DNA of 64,000 bases from Romboutsia ilealis. Its GTDB lineage: Bacteria; Bacillota; Clostridia; Peptostreptococcales; Peptostreptococcaceae. Under the pieces are notes generated by a model. The model was not told where the DNA came from, ran no database searches, and worked only from the letters and a program-made list of their open reading frames with translations. Position 1 is the first letter of the stretch; each line of letters opens with the position of its first letter. This document shows positions 35,431-43,348 of this stretch, piece by piece. The position numbers and the translations under genes are program-made. The stretch covers positions 1,225,481 through 1,289,480 of the forward strand of contig NZ_LN555523.1 of NCBI RefSeq assembly GCF_900015215.1. Reading direction: 5' to 3'.

Positions 35431-36843
35431 ATGAACAATTCAAAAGGGGTAAAACCATTTGGTTTCAAAGACAAATTAGGGTACTTACTTGGAGATTTAG
35501 GAAATGATTTCTCATTCATATTTTCAAGTTCATTCCTAATGTTATTCTACACTAAGGTTTGGGGAATACCAGCATCTATAGTTGGTATATTATTCTTAGT
35601 ATCAAGATTTTTAGATGCTTTTACAGATATTGGTATGGGGACAATTATCGATAAATCAACACCTACAAAAGATGGTAAGTTTAGACCATGGATAAAAAGA
35701 GTCGCACTTCCAATTTCTCTTATGACTTTTTTAATGTTCCAATCAGGCTTATCAGGAGCATCAATGACTGTTAAGATAATAGTAATGTTCGTAACGTATA
35801 TATTATGGGGTTCATTCTGTTATACTGCTATAAACATACCTTATGGTTCAATGGCATCAGCTATAACTGATGTTCCTGAAGAAAGAGCTGTTCTTTCAAC
35901 TTGGAGAAGTATGGGAGCAAATATTGCTAGTGTTATTGTAAATAGCTTAGTACCACTATTTATTTATTATTCAGATGCTAGTGGTAACAAACTTGTAAGT
36001 GGAACTAATTTCACAATAATAGCTGGTATATTCTCACTATGTTCTTTCTTATGTTATATAGGATGTTTTAAATTAACTACTGAACGTGTTAAGTTTGAAA
36101 AGAAAGATAATAATGAGAAAAAGGAAAAGGTTTCTTTCTTTAAGAATTTTGGTTTAATCTTAAAAAATAGAGCTTTATTAGCAATGATAGCTTGTAGTAT
36201 TGTATTATTACTTAGCCAATTGACAGTAGGTACTATGAATCAATATTTATTTGCAGATTACTTCAAAAATATAGGCGCATTATCAGTTTATAGTGCTGCT
36301 GCACTTCCAATAAGTTTAGTATTAGTTACTTTCCTAGCTAAATTATCAGGAAAAGTAGGTAAAAAAGAAATCGGTACAATATCAATGATATTTACAGGTG
36401 CTCTATATTTTTTAGTATTTGTGTTAAGAGTAAGAAATCCATGGGTATATGTGTCTATAACAGTTTTAGCTACAGTAGGTATTTCTGCATTTAATATGCT
36501 TATATGGGCTAATATAACAGATATAATAGACTATCAAGAAGTATTAACTGGAAAAAGAGATGATGCTACTATATATGGTGTTTATTCATTCTCTAGAAAG
36601 ATAGGTCAAGCGCTAGCTGGTGGACTTGGTGGATTTATATTAACATTTATAGGTTATAATTCAGCTACTTCTACTCAAACAGTTGCTGTAACAGAATCTA
36701 TATACACAGTATCAACTATATTACCAGGTATTTGTTATATAGGTATAGGTTTAATACTTGCATTTGCTTATCCTTTAAGTAGAAAAGTAGTTGAAGAAAA
36801 CTCTACTAAATTAGCAAAAATTCATAAAAGTAAAGCAGTTTAA
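35431..36843 (+). CDS. GPH-family sugar:cation symporter
   Basis: A 470-residue membrane carrier with 12 helices in the glycoside-pentoside-hexuronide family. Family features are the N-terminal DKLGYLLGDLGNDF, the loop DKSTPTKDGKFRPWI, and NIPYGSMASAITDVPEERA. GGGGG lies before the ATG. The beta-galactosidase and AraC regulator nearby suggest it imports a beta-galactoside or related glycoside. A strong terminator follows. Confidence 0.9.
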   Translation: MNNSKGVKPFGFKDKLGYLLGDLGNDFSFIFSSSFLMLFYTKVWGIPASIVGILFLVSRFLDAFTDIGMGTIIDKSTPTKDGKFRPWIKRVALPISLMTFLMFQSGLSGASMTVKIIVMFVTYILWGSFCYTAINIPYGSMASAITDVPEERAVLSTWRSMGANIASVIVNSLVPLFIYYSDASGNKLVSGTNFTIIAGIFSLCSFLCYIGCFKLTTERVKFEKKDNNEKKEKVSFFKNFGLILKNRALLAMIACSIVLLLSQLTVGTMNQYLFADYFKNIGALSVYSAAALPISLVLVTFLAKLSGKVGKKEIGTISMIFTGALYFLVFVLRVRNPWVYVSITVLATVGISAFNMLIWANITDIIDYQEVLTGKRDDATIYGVYSFSRKIGQALAGGLGGFILTFIGYNSATSTQTVAVTESIYTVSTILPGICYIGIGLILAFAYPLSRKVVEENSTKLAKIHKSKAV

Positions 36844-36847
36844 TATT

Positions 36848-36874
36848 GAGTGGCTAATGCCACTCTTTTCTTTT
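36848..36874 (+). terminator. Terminator of the GPH symporter gene
   Basis: Stem GAGTGGC, loop TAAT, stem GCCACTC, then TTTTCTTTT, five bases past the stop. Confidence 0.92.
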
Positions 36875-36882
36875 GACTATTT

Positions 36883-37137
36883 TAGAATTATACATCAGTA
36901 ATACCATTTATTACAAACACTGGCGAAATTGGTGACTTGATAGAAGATAATACATATGATGTGAATATAGATGCAAAACAAACTAATGAAGGATATGCAG
37001 TATTTAATTTAGTTAAAACAACGGTAGATGAATTAAAAAGTTTAAAAATGTGGTGGATTGTAGGGCATAACAATGGAACTGATAATTATAATGATGACTA
37101 TTGTAATGATAATAAGTTTAATATAGAGTTAAAATAA
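36883..37137 (+). pseudogene. 3' fragment of an unidentified gene
   Basis: An open plus-strand frame of about 84 codons follows an upstream stop and has no RBS-backed start. It reads from VIPFITNTGEIGDLIEDN to a C-terminus rich in Asn and Asp. It sits immediately after the GPH terminator and ends in TAA directly before the ATG of a small membrane gene, so it looks like the 3' end of a decayed two-gene unit. An internal ATG at 36937 lacks a ribosome binding site. Family not recognised. Confidence 0.45.
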
Positions 37138-37317
37138 ATGAACTTTTCAAGATTTAGAAAATTAGACTATATATTATTCTATGTAATTATTTCAATTATA
37201 TTTATAATTCAACTATATGAACTATCATTGACTGCTTTAGTAGGTATATTAATAGTATCTATAATACCTACTTTAATTTTAGGTACTGTAACTAACTTTA
37301 TATTTAAAAAGAAGTAA
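37138..37317 (+). CDS. Small membrane protein (59 residues)
   Basis: The ATG follows directly on the TAA of the upstream fragment (TAAATG), implying translational coupling. The 59-residue product begins MNFSRFRKLDYILFYV and has two hydrophobic helices, ending LGTVTNFIFKKK. A clear but broken paralogue lies at 48925-49104, sharing the C-terminal LGTVTNFIFK. Function unknown. The RBS is weak, so expression may have depended on the upstream gene, which is now truncated. Confidence 0.55.
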   Translation: MNFSRFRKLDYILFYVIISIIFIIQLYELSLTALVGILIVSIIPTLILGTVTNFIFKKK

Positions 37318-37324
37318 TACGTTA

Positions 37325-37370
37325 TAAAGCCTAGTACTAAGTTTATTTAAACTTAATACTAGGCTTTATT
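37325..37370. terminator. Bidirectional terminator before the ATT repeat
   Basis: Stem AAAGCCTAGTA/TACTAGGCTTT, extended inward by AAGTTTA/TAAACTT. It separates the plus-strand small gene from the convergent beta-galactosidase. A short ATT triplet run follows (37368-37387). Confidence 0.85.
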
Positions 37371-37410
37371 ATTATTATTATTATTATTTATTTTTACCTA
37401 AATATATATC

Positions 37411-39687
37411 TTATACTAAAGATTTAACTCTACACTCAATTTTATTTAATTTCTCATTTAAGTCAAGTAATTGTTCTTTTGTAACTTCTACATGACCTGC
37501 ACCAAGAAGACTTGTCATTCTAAGTATAGTAAAGCTTCCCATCATTGCCATCATTGCATTTAAGTTATTTTTTGAATCGTCTTTCTTTTTTTCTCCAACT
37601 TGATCTGCACCCATCATTCCTGCCATTAATGGAGTTATAAATTCAGTAAATATTTTTCCTGCTTCTTCTGATTCCATTATTTCAGATATTTTATTGTTAA
37701 GAGAATAATATCCTTCTGGTGCATCTATATCGAACCAGTTTAATATTGCTCCTTTTTCTTTTAGACGATAATCTTCATTAAATACTTCTACTTTACGTAT
37801 AAAGCTAGTATCTTTACAATCACCTGCTATTGCAACTAAATTAGTTTCTCCCATATTTGGTACTTCAAAATAGAAGAAGTGTTCTGGTGAAGATTGTTTT
37901 CCAAGACTTACACCATTTGCAAATAATTCTACTTCTGGTTGATTTGAGTAAACAGTAACTTTTGTAGTTTCCTCTACTCTATCAACATATCTCTTACCAC
38001 ATATGTGTACAAATGGTTCATCTGATAACCAAGCTTTGTAAGCATAGAATGAATCTTTTTTGTATTTACGGTCAAATGTAACTAAACCTTTGTGGTTTTG
38101 TCCATTTTCTCCACCTTCATTACGTGAATCTGCTCCAAAGTCAAACATATTCCATACATGTGTTGCCCACATATATTTTCTTGTGAAGAATTGTTTTATT
38201 AATTCTTCATGGTAGTATGCTTGATATTCTTCTGTGTAATCACCTTGTTCTGGATTTGAAGTATGCCAGTTTAATGCTTCACATCCGTATTCACTACAAC
38301 CTATTGGTATGTTTGGATATTTTGCGTGGAACTCATCAAACCAAGGACCATTCATAGATGTGTCCCCTCCATACCATCCAAAGTAATGGTTGTATGATAC
38401 TACATCAGGTATTTGTACATATGGATCATCCATGCTACACATAGATACACAAGCTATTGTTGTAAGTCTTGTTTTATCCATTTCATGTGCTAAATCATTT
38501 AATATTACATGATTTTCTCTTAAATCTTCAGTAGATTCTCCTGACATTGTTATTTCATTTGATAATCCCCATACAACTATAGATGGATGATTGTAATTTT
38601 GAGTTATTAACTCTTTCATTTGTGATATTGTATTTTCTCTACCATTTGGCATATGTGTAGATATATAAGGTATTTCTGCCCAAACAACCATACCTTTTTC
38701 ATCACATAAGTCATAGAAGTATTGATCATGTTGATAGTGAGCAAGACGTATTGTAGTTGCTCCAACTTCACATATCATATCCATATCTTCTTCATGATGT
38801 TCTTTAAGTAATGCATTACCTACTCCCCATCTATCTTGATGACGAGATACACCTCTTAAAGGATATTCTTCACCATTTAATATAAATCCTAATTCTGGGT
38901 CTATTTTGAAAGTACGGCATCCAAATCTAGTGCTTACATTATCTAAAATTTCATCATTTTCTTTTAAGCAAACTTCAGCACTGTATAAATATGGATCTTT
39001 TTTACCATGCCATAAGTGAACATTTTCTATATCAAATGTAACTTTAGTTTCTGATGCACTTGTTTCTTTTTGTGCTATTACATTTCCTTCTCTATCTTTT
39101 AATATGTAGTTTAATTTTTGATTTTCTAAAGTATTTGTTGTAAATACTTCTACTTCAACTTTAGCATTATTTTCTACTATTTCTGGAGTTACTTTTATTC
39201 CTGGTCCACCGTAGTATTCTAAATCAAAATGTGAGTTGCTTACTGCTAATATATTTACATCACGGTAAAGTCCACCGTAGAAAGTAAAGTCTGCATTTTG
39301 AGGATATACTCTATCATTTTGAGAGTTATCTACTTCAACTACAAATAAGTTTTTATCTTCTAATACATCAGTTATGTTTACTCTCCATGTAGAGTAACCA
39401 CCATCATGACTTGCTAATTTCTTTCCATTAACATATACTGTTGCAGAAGAATTTGCTCCATTAAATTCTAAATAGTATTTATCAGCTTTTGGTAAATCTA
39501 TTTTTTCTAATTCTTTTGCATAGAAAGAAGTTCCCCTATAAAGATCATTTCCTCCATCTTGTCCATCTATATCATTCCAAGTATGAGGTAATGAAACCCA
39601 ATACCATTTTTGTGGCATTTCTTTTGGTGCTTCTGAAGCGTCTTTAGAAAATGCCCATTTTGTATTAAAATTATACACTTTTCTCAT
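37411..39687 (-). CDS. GH2 beta-galactosidase-like enzyme
   Basis: A 758-residue glycoside hydrolase family 2 protein without signal peptide. Order: jelly-roll sugar-binding domain (about 1-160), immunoglobulin-like domain (160-265), TIM barrel (265-560), further beta domain (580-650). The acid/base is E378 in WGLSNE and the nucleophile is probably E466 in GCSEYGCE. The last 90 residues form an unusual methionine-rich helical extension (AGMMGAD, LNAMMAMMG). It would hydrolyse a glycoside imported by the GPH carrier. Beta-galactosidase is the likeliest activity; beta-glucuronidase is possible. AGGGGGAAG precedes the ATG. Confidence 0.87.
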   Translation of the reverse strand: MRKVYNFNTKWAFSKDASEAPKEMPQKWYWVSLPHTWNDIDGQDGGNDLYRGTSFYAKELEKIDLPKADKYYLEFNGANSSATVYVNGKKLASHDGGYSTWRVNITDVLEDKNLFVVEVDNSQNDRVYPQNADFTFYGGLYRDVNILAVSNSHFDLEYYGGPGIKVTPEIVENNAKVEVEVFTTNTLENQKLNYILKDREGNVIAQKETSASETKVTFDIENVHLWHGKKDPYLYSAEVCLKENDEILDNVSTRFGCRTFKIDPELGFILNGEEYPLRGVSRHQDRWGVGNALLKEHHEEDMDMICEVGATTIRLAHYQHDQYFYDLCDEKGMVVWAEIPYISTHMPNGRENTISQMKELITQNYNHPSIVVWGLSNEITMSGESTEDLRENHVILNDLAHEMDKTRLTTIACVSMCSMDDPYVQIPDVVSYNHYFGWYGGDTSMNGPWFDEFHAKYPNIPIGCSEYGCEALNWHTSNPEQGDYTEEYQAYYHEELIKQFFTRKYMWATHVWNMFDFGADSRNEGGENGQNHKGLVTFDRKYKKDSFYAYKAWLSDEPFVHICGKRYVDRVEETTKVTVYSNQPEVELFANGVSLGKQSSPEHFFYFEVPNMGETNLVAIAGDCKDTSFIRKVEVFNEDYRLKEKGAILNWFDIDAPEGYYSLNNKISEIMESEEAGKIFTEFITPLMAGMMGADQVGEKKKDDSKNNLNAMMAMMGSFTILRMTSLLGAGHVEVTKEQLLDLNEKLNKIECRVKSLV

Positions 39688-39813
39688 ATGCTCTTCCCCC
39701 TAAATATAAATCTATTATATCTTTAATTTAAGATATTAACTAAGTTATATTATCCATTGCAATCACTTTCCTAGTTAATAATTTAATTATATCAAAAAAT
39801 TATATTTGTTTTA

Positions 39814-39853
39814 TTTACATATCCGTCTATAATATTTATATATCCGTTTTTTA
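39814..39853. promoter_or_regulatory. AraC-type direct repeat in the GH2/regulator divergent region
   Basis: TTTACATATCCGTCTATAA and TTTATATATCCGTTTTTTA start exactly 21 bases apart, so the ATATCCGT cores fall on the same DNA face two turns apart. This is the classic arrangement for one AraC dimer. It lies between the divergent GH2 gene and AraC regulator. A weaker TATCCG on the minus strand is found before the GPH gene at 35347-35352. Confidence 0.7.
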
Positions 39854-39895
39854 TTTTTATTATATAGAAACTAGTTAATTATAAAGGAGAATTTT

Positions 39896-41119
39896 ATGCA
39901 ATCAGATATTATAAATTTTGCAACAAAACTATTATCAAAGTGTATTCCAATAAAAGTACAATATTTTAAAATGGCTAATTGGGATTTTTCGAATTTTGAA
40001 GAAGATTCGGATTTTTCTTCTATGATAAATCACCATCTTTTAAAATGTATAAAACCATATCTAAAACAATGTGAAACTTCTACTATCACAAATATTATAA
40101 CCCCATTTCATACACACCATTATGTACTTTGTATATCAAAAGATGATAATGAACACCTTGTTGTTGGACCTTTTGTAGAAAATCCTATTACTGATGACTT
40201 GGTTTATCCTATTATTAATAATCTAAATCTTAACTTAGATTATGCTTCTAAGTTAAAACTTTACTATCAATCGCTACCATCTATTGATAGATCAACAGTA
40301 TATGAAATTTTATTTACTATAAATGAATATATAACAAAAAATGAAAACCCTCCTCATTTAAATACTGTTGATTTAAGTATTTTACCAAAGCAGGATTCTA
40401 GTTATGATTTATTTGTTAAGGATTTAAATCGTACATCTATGTATAAAAAACTTGAGGAGAGATATGCTGGTGAGGATAGGTTACTATCTTACATTACAAA
40501 GGGGGATATAGTGCTTGCTCAAAAAGAATTTGCAAAAAATCCTATAAGTCATTCAGAAATTATTCGTACTAAAGATTCTCTAAGAAATGCAAAGAATTTA
40601 TTATTAAGTGCTAATACCTTGTTTCGTAGAGCTGCTTATATTGGTGGAGTACCTCCTCTATACTTAGATGAGTTATCAGAAAAATGGGCAATAAAAATAG
40701 AACAAGCTCTTTCACTAGAACTACTTAATAGTTTTCCTATTCAAATGATAAATTCATATTGTCTTCTTACTAAAGAGCATTCTCTTTCTAAGTATTCACC
40801 AATTGTAAAACAAGCTCTTATGTTTATTAATTTAAATATTTCTTCTAATCTTACTGTAAAAAAAGTTGCTTTTGAAGTTGGTCTATCTCCTGATTATTTA
40901 ACTCGTTTGTTTAAAAAGGAATTAGGGGTTAATATTATTACATATATTAATAGAAAACGAATTGATACTTCCCTTGAATTGTTAAAGAATGTAAACTTGT
41001 CTATAGAAGAGATTGGAGATTTGATTGGTTTAAGTAATACTTCTTATTTTTATACGATATTTAAGAGGGAAATTGGAGTTTCTCCAAAGCAATATAGAAA
41101 TAGTTTAAAGTCTAAATAA
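39896..41119 (+). CDS. AraC-family regulator of the GH2/GPH module
   Basis: A 407-residue protein. The N-terminal 280 residues are a sensor domain without recognised motifs or membrane helices. The C-terminus (about 305-405) is a double helix-turn-helix with SNLTVKKVAFEVGLSPDYLT and IEEIGDLIGLSNTSYFYTIF. AAAGGAG precedes the ATG. It is divergent from the GH2 gene, with a phased direct repeat between them, so it probably activates the GH2 gene and perhaps the GPH carrier. Confidence 0.87.
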   Translation: MQSDIINFATKLLSKCIPIKVQYFKMANWDFSNFEEDSDFSSMINHHLLKCIKPYLKQCETSTITNIITPFHTHHYVLCISKDDNEHLVVGPFVENPITDDLVYPIINNLNLNLDYASKLKLYYQSLPSIDRSTVYEILFTINEYITKNENPPHLNTVDLSILPKQDSSYDLFVKDLNRTSMYKKLEERYAGEDRLLSYITKGDIVLAQKEFAKNPISHSEIIRTKDSLRNAKNLLLSANTLFRRAAYIGGVPPLYLDELSEKWAIKIEQALSLELLNSFPIQMINSYCLLTKEHSLSKYSPIVKQALMFINLNISSNLTVKKVAFEVGLSPDYLTRLFKKELGVNIITYINRKRIDTSLELLKNVNLSIEEIGDLIGLSNTSYFYTIFKREIGVSPKQYRNSLKSK

Positions 41120-41122
41120 TAT

Positions 41123-41167
41123 ATAACCATACCTTAGTATTTTCAATAATATAAGGTATGGTTATTT
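41123..41167. terminator. Repeated terminator cassette, copy 1
   Basis: Stem ATAACCATACCTTA with loop sequence TATTTTCAATAATA, then TAAGGTATGGTTAT. The same hairpin recurs at 45969, 48838 and 49719. Here it separates two convergent genes. Confidence 0.8.
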
Positions 41168-41207
41168 GTCTAATTTTTTTAGAACTAACACTTAATCTGT
41201 ATTATAT

Positions 41208-41573
41208 TTATGCACATACTATAATATCAACTTTTGACAAATCAAATTTATAATAATCCTGAACTAATTCATGGATAGTATTTTCTAAATAATATATATC
41301 TTTTGTTGTAAAATCGTATTTAAAATCAGTTTCAAAAACTCTTATGTTATTGATTATAAGTAAAATCAAATTATTTTCTTGTTTGACTTCTATTTTTAAG
41401 TTTATCTTATTTGAAGTGTCTAAATATTTTAAAAGTCTTTTTAAAATAGAATCTATAGCTATATGTTTATAAGCTATATCAATATTATTACAATTGCTAC
41501 AATAAGTATATGTAGAGTTTGTATCAGATAATAAATTTTTAATTGTTGTGCTTTTACAATAGTTACAATTCAT
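41208..41573 (-). CDS. Zinc-ribbon hypothetical protein
   Basis: A 121-residue protein with an N-terminal zinc ribbon (C3, C6 and C25, C28) and a C-terminal alpha/beta part, soluble. GGGGGA precedes the ATG. I do not recognise the family. It lies alone between the AraC gene and a 510-base region without intact genes. Confidence 0.65.
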   Translation of the reverse strand: MNCNYCKSTTIKNLLSDTNSTYTYCSNCNNIDIAYKHIAIDSILKRLLKYLDTSNKINLKIEVKQENNLILLIINNIRVFETDFKYDFTTKDIYYLENTIHELVQDYYKFDLSKVDIIVCA

Positions 41574-41775
41574 TTGTAATAATCCCCCATTAATTATATT
41601 TTACTATTAGATAGAATTTTTTTCACTTAACTTCTACATTATAACTTTTTGGGTTTGTCGTATTTTGTATAAGTTTGTTATTTTTATTAATTCCCATTAT
41701 TTACATACCTTTCTTTTAAAAATTCATTTTAACTAGCACAATAAATTCTATAAATATATAATATTTTTAAATAAT
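41574..41775. other. Gene-poor region with a degenerate repeat end
   Basis: AT-rich DNA. It holds one partial repeat end at 41729-41741 (TTAACTAGCACAA), pointing toward the element that follows, and a 24-codon minus-strand ORF at 41623-41697 with a distant AAAGG, too short to support as a gene. Nothing else is seen. Confidence 0.5.
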
Positions 41776-41957
41776 TTAATCTGTTGTGCTAGTTAATTAT
41801 ATTTGTAAATAAATTAGTTAAATTTTCTTGATCTTGGATATAATAATTATTAAACTCTAGCATATATAATCCTACTTTAGATTAGTAGAGATAATCTTAG
41901 GATACTATATTTGTTGGAGTTTTATTATTGAAAAATTCAACTAGCACAACGAGTTAA
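41776..41957. mobile_element. 182-base TTAA-bounded MITE-like element
   Basis: It begins TTAA-TCTGTTGTGCTAGTT and ends AACTAGCACAACGAG-TTAA, giving inverted ends that differ only in the three bases next to TTAA. There is no coding capacity. The same two ends bound the 1.08 kb element at 29321-30403. The TTAA at both sides looks like a target-site duplication. Confidence 0.6.
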
Positions 41958-42084
41958 GTTATTAATAAAGTATAAATAAATACCTTTTTTTACAAAAAAA
42001 ATCAATATAAATAGTTCACAAAATGTATAAATTACATATATTTATATTAGGCACTATCAATTACTTAAGGGGTGTATATTTTAT

Positions 42085-42476
42085 ATGAATAATAAAAATG
42101 ATATGAATAATAAAAAAAAAATAATGTTGTTATCTATCCTTGTGAAAATATAAAATATCTAGACTGCGTTGATACTAAATCTTATAATTCAGGTGCATGC
42201 TTAATAGTACCTGTATCAATTCATAACGTATGCGAAAATGAACATTTATTAGTCATCGTTGAAGTTTATAAGGACAATCAATTTTATTCAAGACAAATAA
42301 AAGAAATTTTCACTGGATCAAACAATGACCATTGTAATAATAATTGCTGCTGCTGTTGTTATGACAATTTAATTGATAATTTATTTGTAGATAATTTTGA
42401 ATTTTACTTTTTAGATAATTGTAATCCTAAATGCATTTATGTAGAGGTAAAAACTCAATATATCTATTCATGTTAA
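42085..42476 (+). pseudogene. Cys-rich coat-type gene interrupted at a run of ten A
   Basis: The ATG at 42085 follows AAGGGGTG. After 12 codons the frame enters ten A and soon stops (TAA at 42150). One extra A would join it to a long open frame to 42476, giving about 130 residues with PVSIHNVCENEHLLVIVEVY and a five-cysteine run. The continuous coding signal suggests either a frameshift mutation or expression by slippage on the A tract. It heads the coat-protein cluster. A possible sigma-K-like CATA box lies near 42026. Confidence 0.6.
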
Positions 42477-42593
42477 TTTTATACTTATTATTTAACATTA
42501 CTAGAAAGTGTATTGTTTAATATATTTTCTAGTTACATATAATCATATATCTTAGATTTATGTTTATATAATTTTTATTAAGGGGTGGATACT

Positions 42594-43184
42594 TTGTTTG
42601 ACAACATATCAATAACTGGCATAACTCCGCTAGATTATTATCCAGATAAATGCACTATGACAAATTGTAAACAAAATATTGAATCAATAAGCCTTTGTAT
42701 TCCATGTCAAAAACCTGATATGGAGTCAATCAATGAAATAAAAGTAAGCTTTTGTATAAATAGTTGTAAACTATTAAATACAATACTTGGACCTAAGATT
42801 TTAGCAAATATAACAAGTAAAATAAAAGTTATCTATACAGCTAAAAATCCAGAACAATCTCTTCATTCTGCTCATTGGGATATAAACTTTTGTGACTTTA
42901 TATTACTAGAGACACCTTATTATGATAAACGCAATTTATGTACTTCAAATTTATTTATAGGACTAGAAGATGTTTGTGTTTTAGACTACGACGAAAGATA
43001 TATAGAGCTTTCTTTACTTTATATACTATGTCCAAATATTAATATGAGTAATAATACTAAAGGCTATGTTTGTAAACCAGAACCTAATACTAACTCAAAA
43101 AATCTAAAAAATACTTATTATTATCCAGTAGACTACTATGAAAATTCTTCATGCTGTTATCAAAAGCCATGTAAAAGTGATTAA
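42594..43184 (+). CDS. SPOCS/DUF3794-type spore coat protein
   Basis: A TTG at 42594, eight bases after AAGGGG, is the best start (196 residues); a GTG three codons earlier overlaps that site. The protein shares with its three neighbours the KPDMESINEI motif near residue 41, and YTAKNPEQSLHSAHWDINF near 90. These are marks of the DUF3794 (SPOCS) domain found in SipL and other coat proteins. It is rich in cysteine, with a C-terminal polar Asn/Tyr tail. It is probably deposited on the spore. It is transcribed toward its paralogues. Confidence 0.75.
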   Translation: MFDNISITGITPLDYYPDKCTMTNCKQNIESISLCIPCQKPDMESINEIKVSFCINSCKLLNTILGPKILANITSKIKVIYTAKNPEQSLHSAHWDINFCDFILLETPYYDKRNLCTSNLFIGLEDVCVLDYDERYIELSLLYILCPNINMSNNTKGYVCKPEPNTNSKNLKNTYYYPVDYYENSSCCYQKPCKSD

Positions 43185-43208
43185 AACACTTTTACATGTC
43201 TTTTTTAT
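43171..43208 (+). terminator. Terminator of the plus-strand coat gene
   Basis: Stem CATGTAAAAGTG/CACTTTTACATG, overlapping the stop codon, followed by TCTTTTTT. Confidence 0.88.
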
Positions 43209-43264
43209 CTACTTATCATACTATGTATTATATTTATATCTTCTTATAAAATAAGCTTTATACT

Positions 43265-43313
43265 AAAAAGTAAGTCAAATGGATAAAATTTCTATCCATT
43301 TGACTTACTTTTT
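43265..43313. terminator. Terminator of the minus-strand coat operon
   Basis: A perfect 21-base stem beginning AAAAAGTAAGTCAAATGGA with a seven-base loop, 35 bases past the stop of the minus-strand operon. Confidence 0.9.
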
Positions 43314-43348
43314 AGCTAATATTATATACTACAAATATGATTTTTAAC

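Noticed and set aside
36937..37137. A complete 66-residue gene starting at the ATG at 36937
   Set aside because: Coding character extends upstream of that ATG to a stop near 36880 and no ribosome binding site precedes it, so a truncated gene fits better.
37368..37387. ATT triplet repeat as a phase-variation tract
   Set aside because: It lies outside any gene or promoter, just after a bidirectional terminator, so length changes would have no evident effect.
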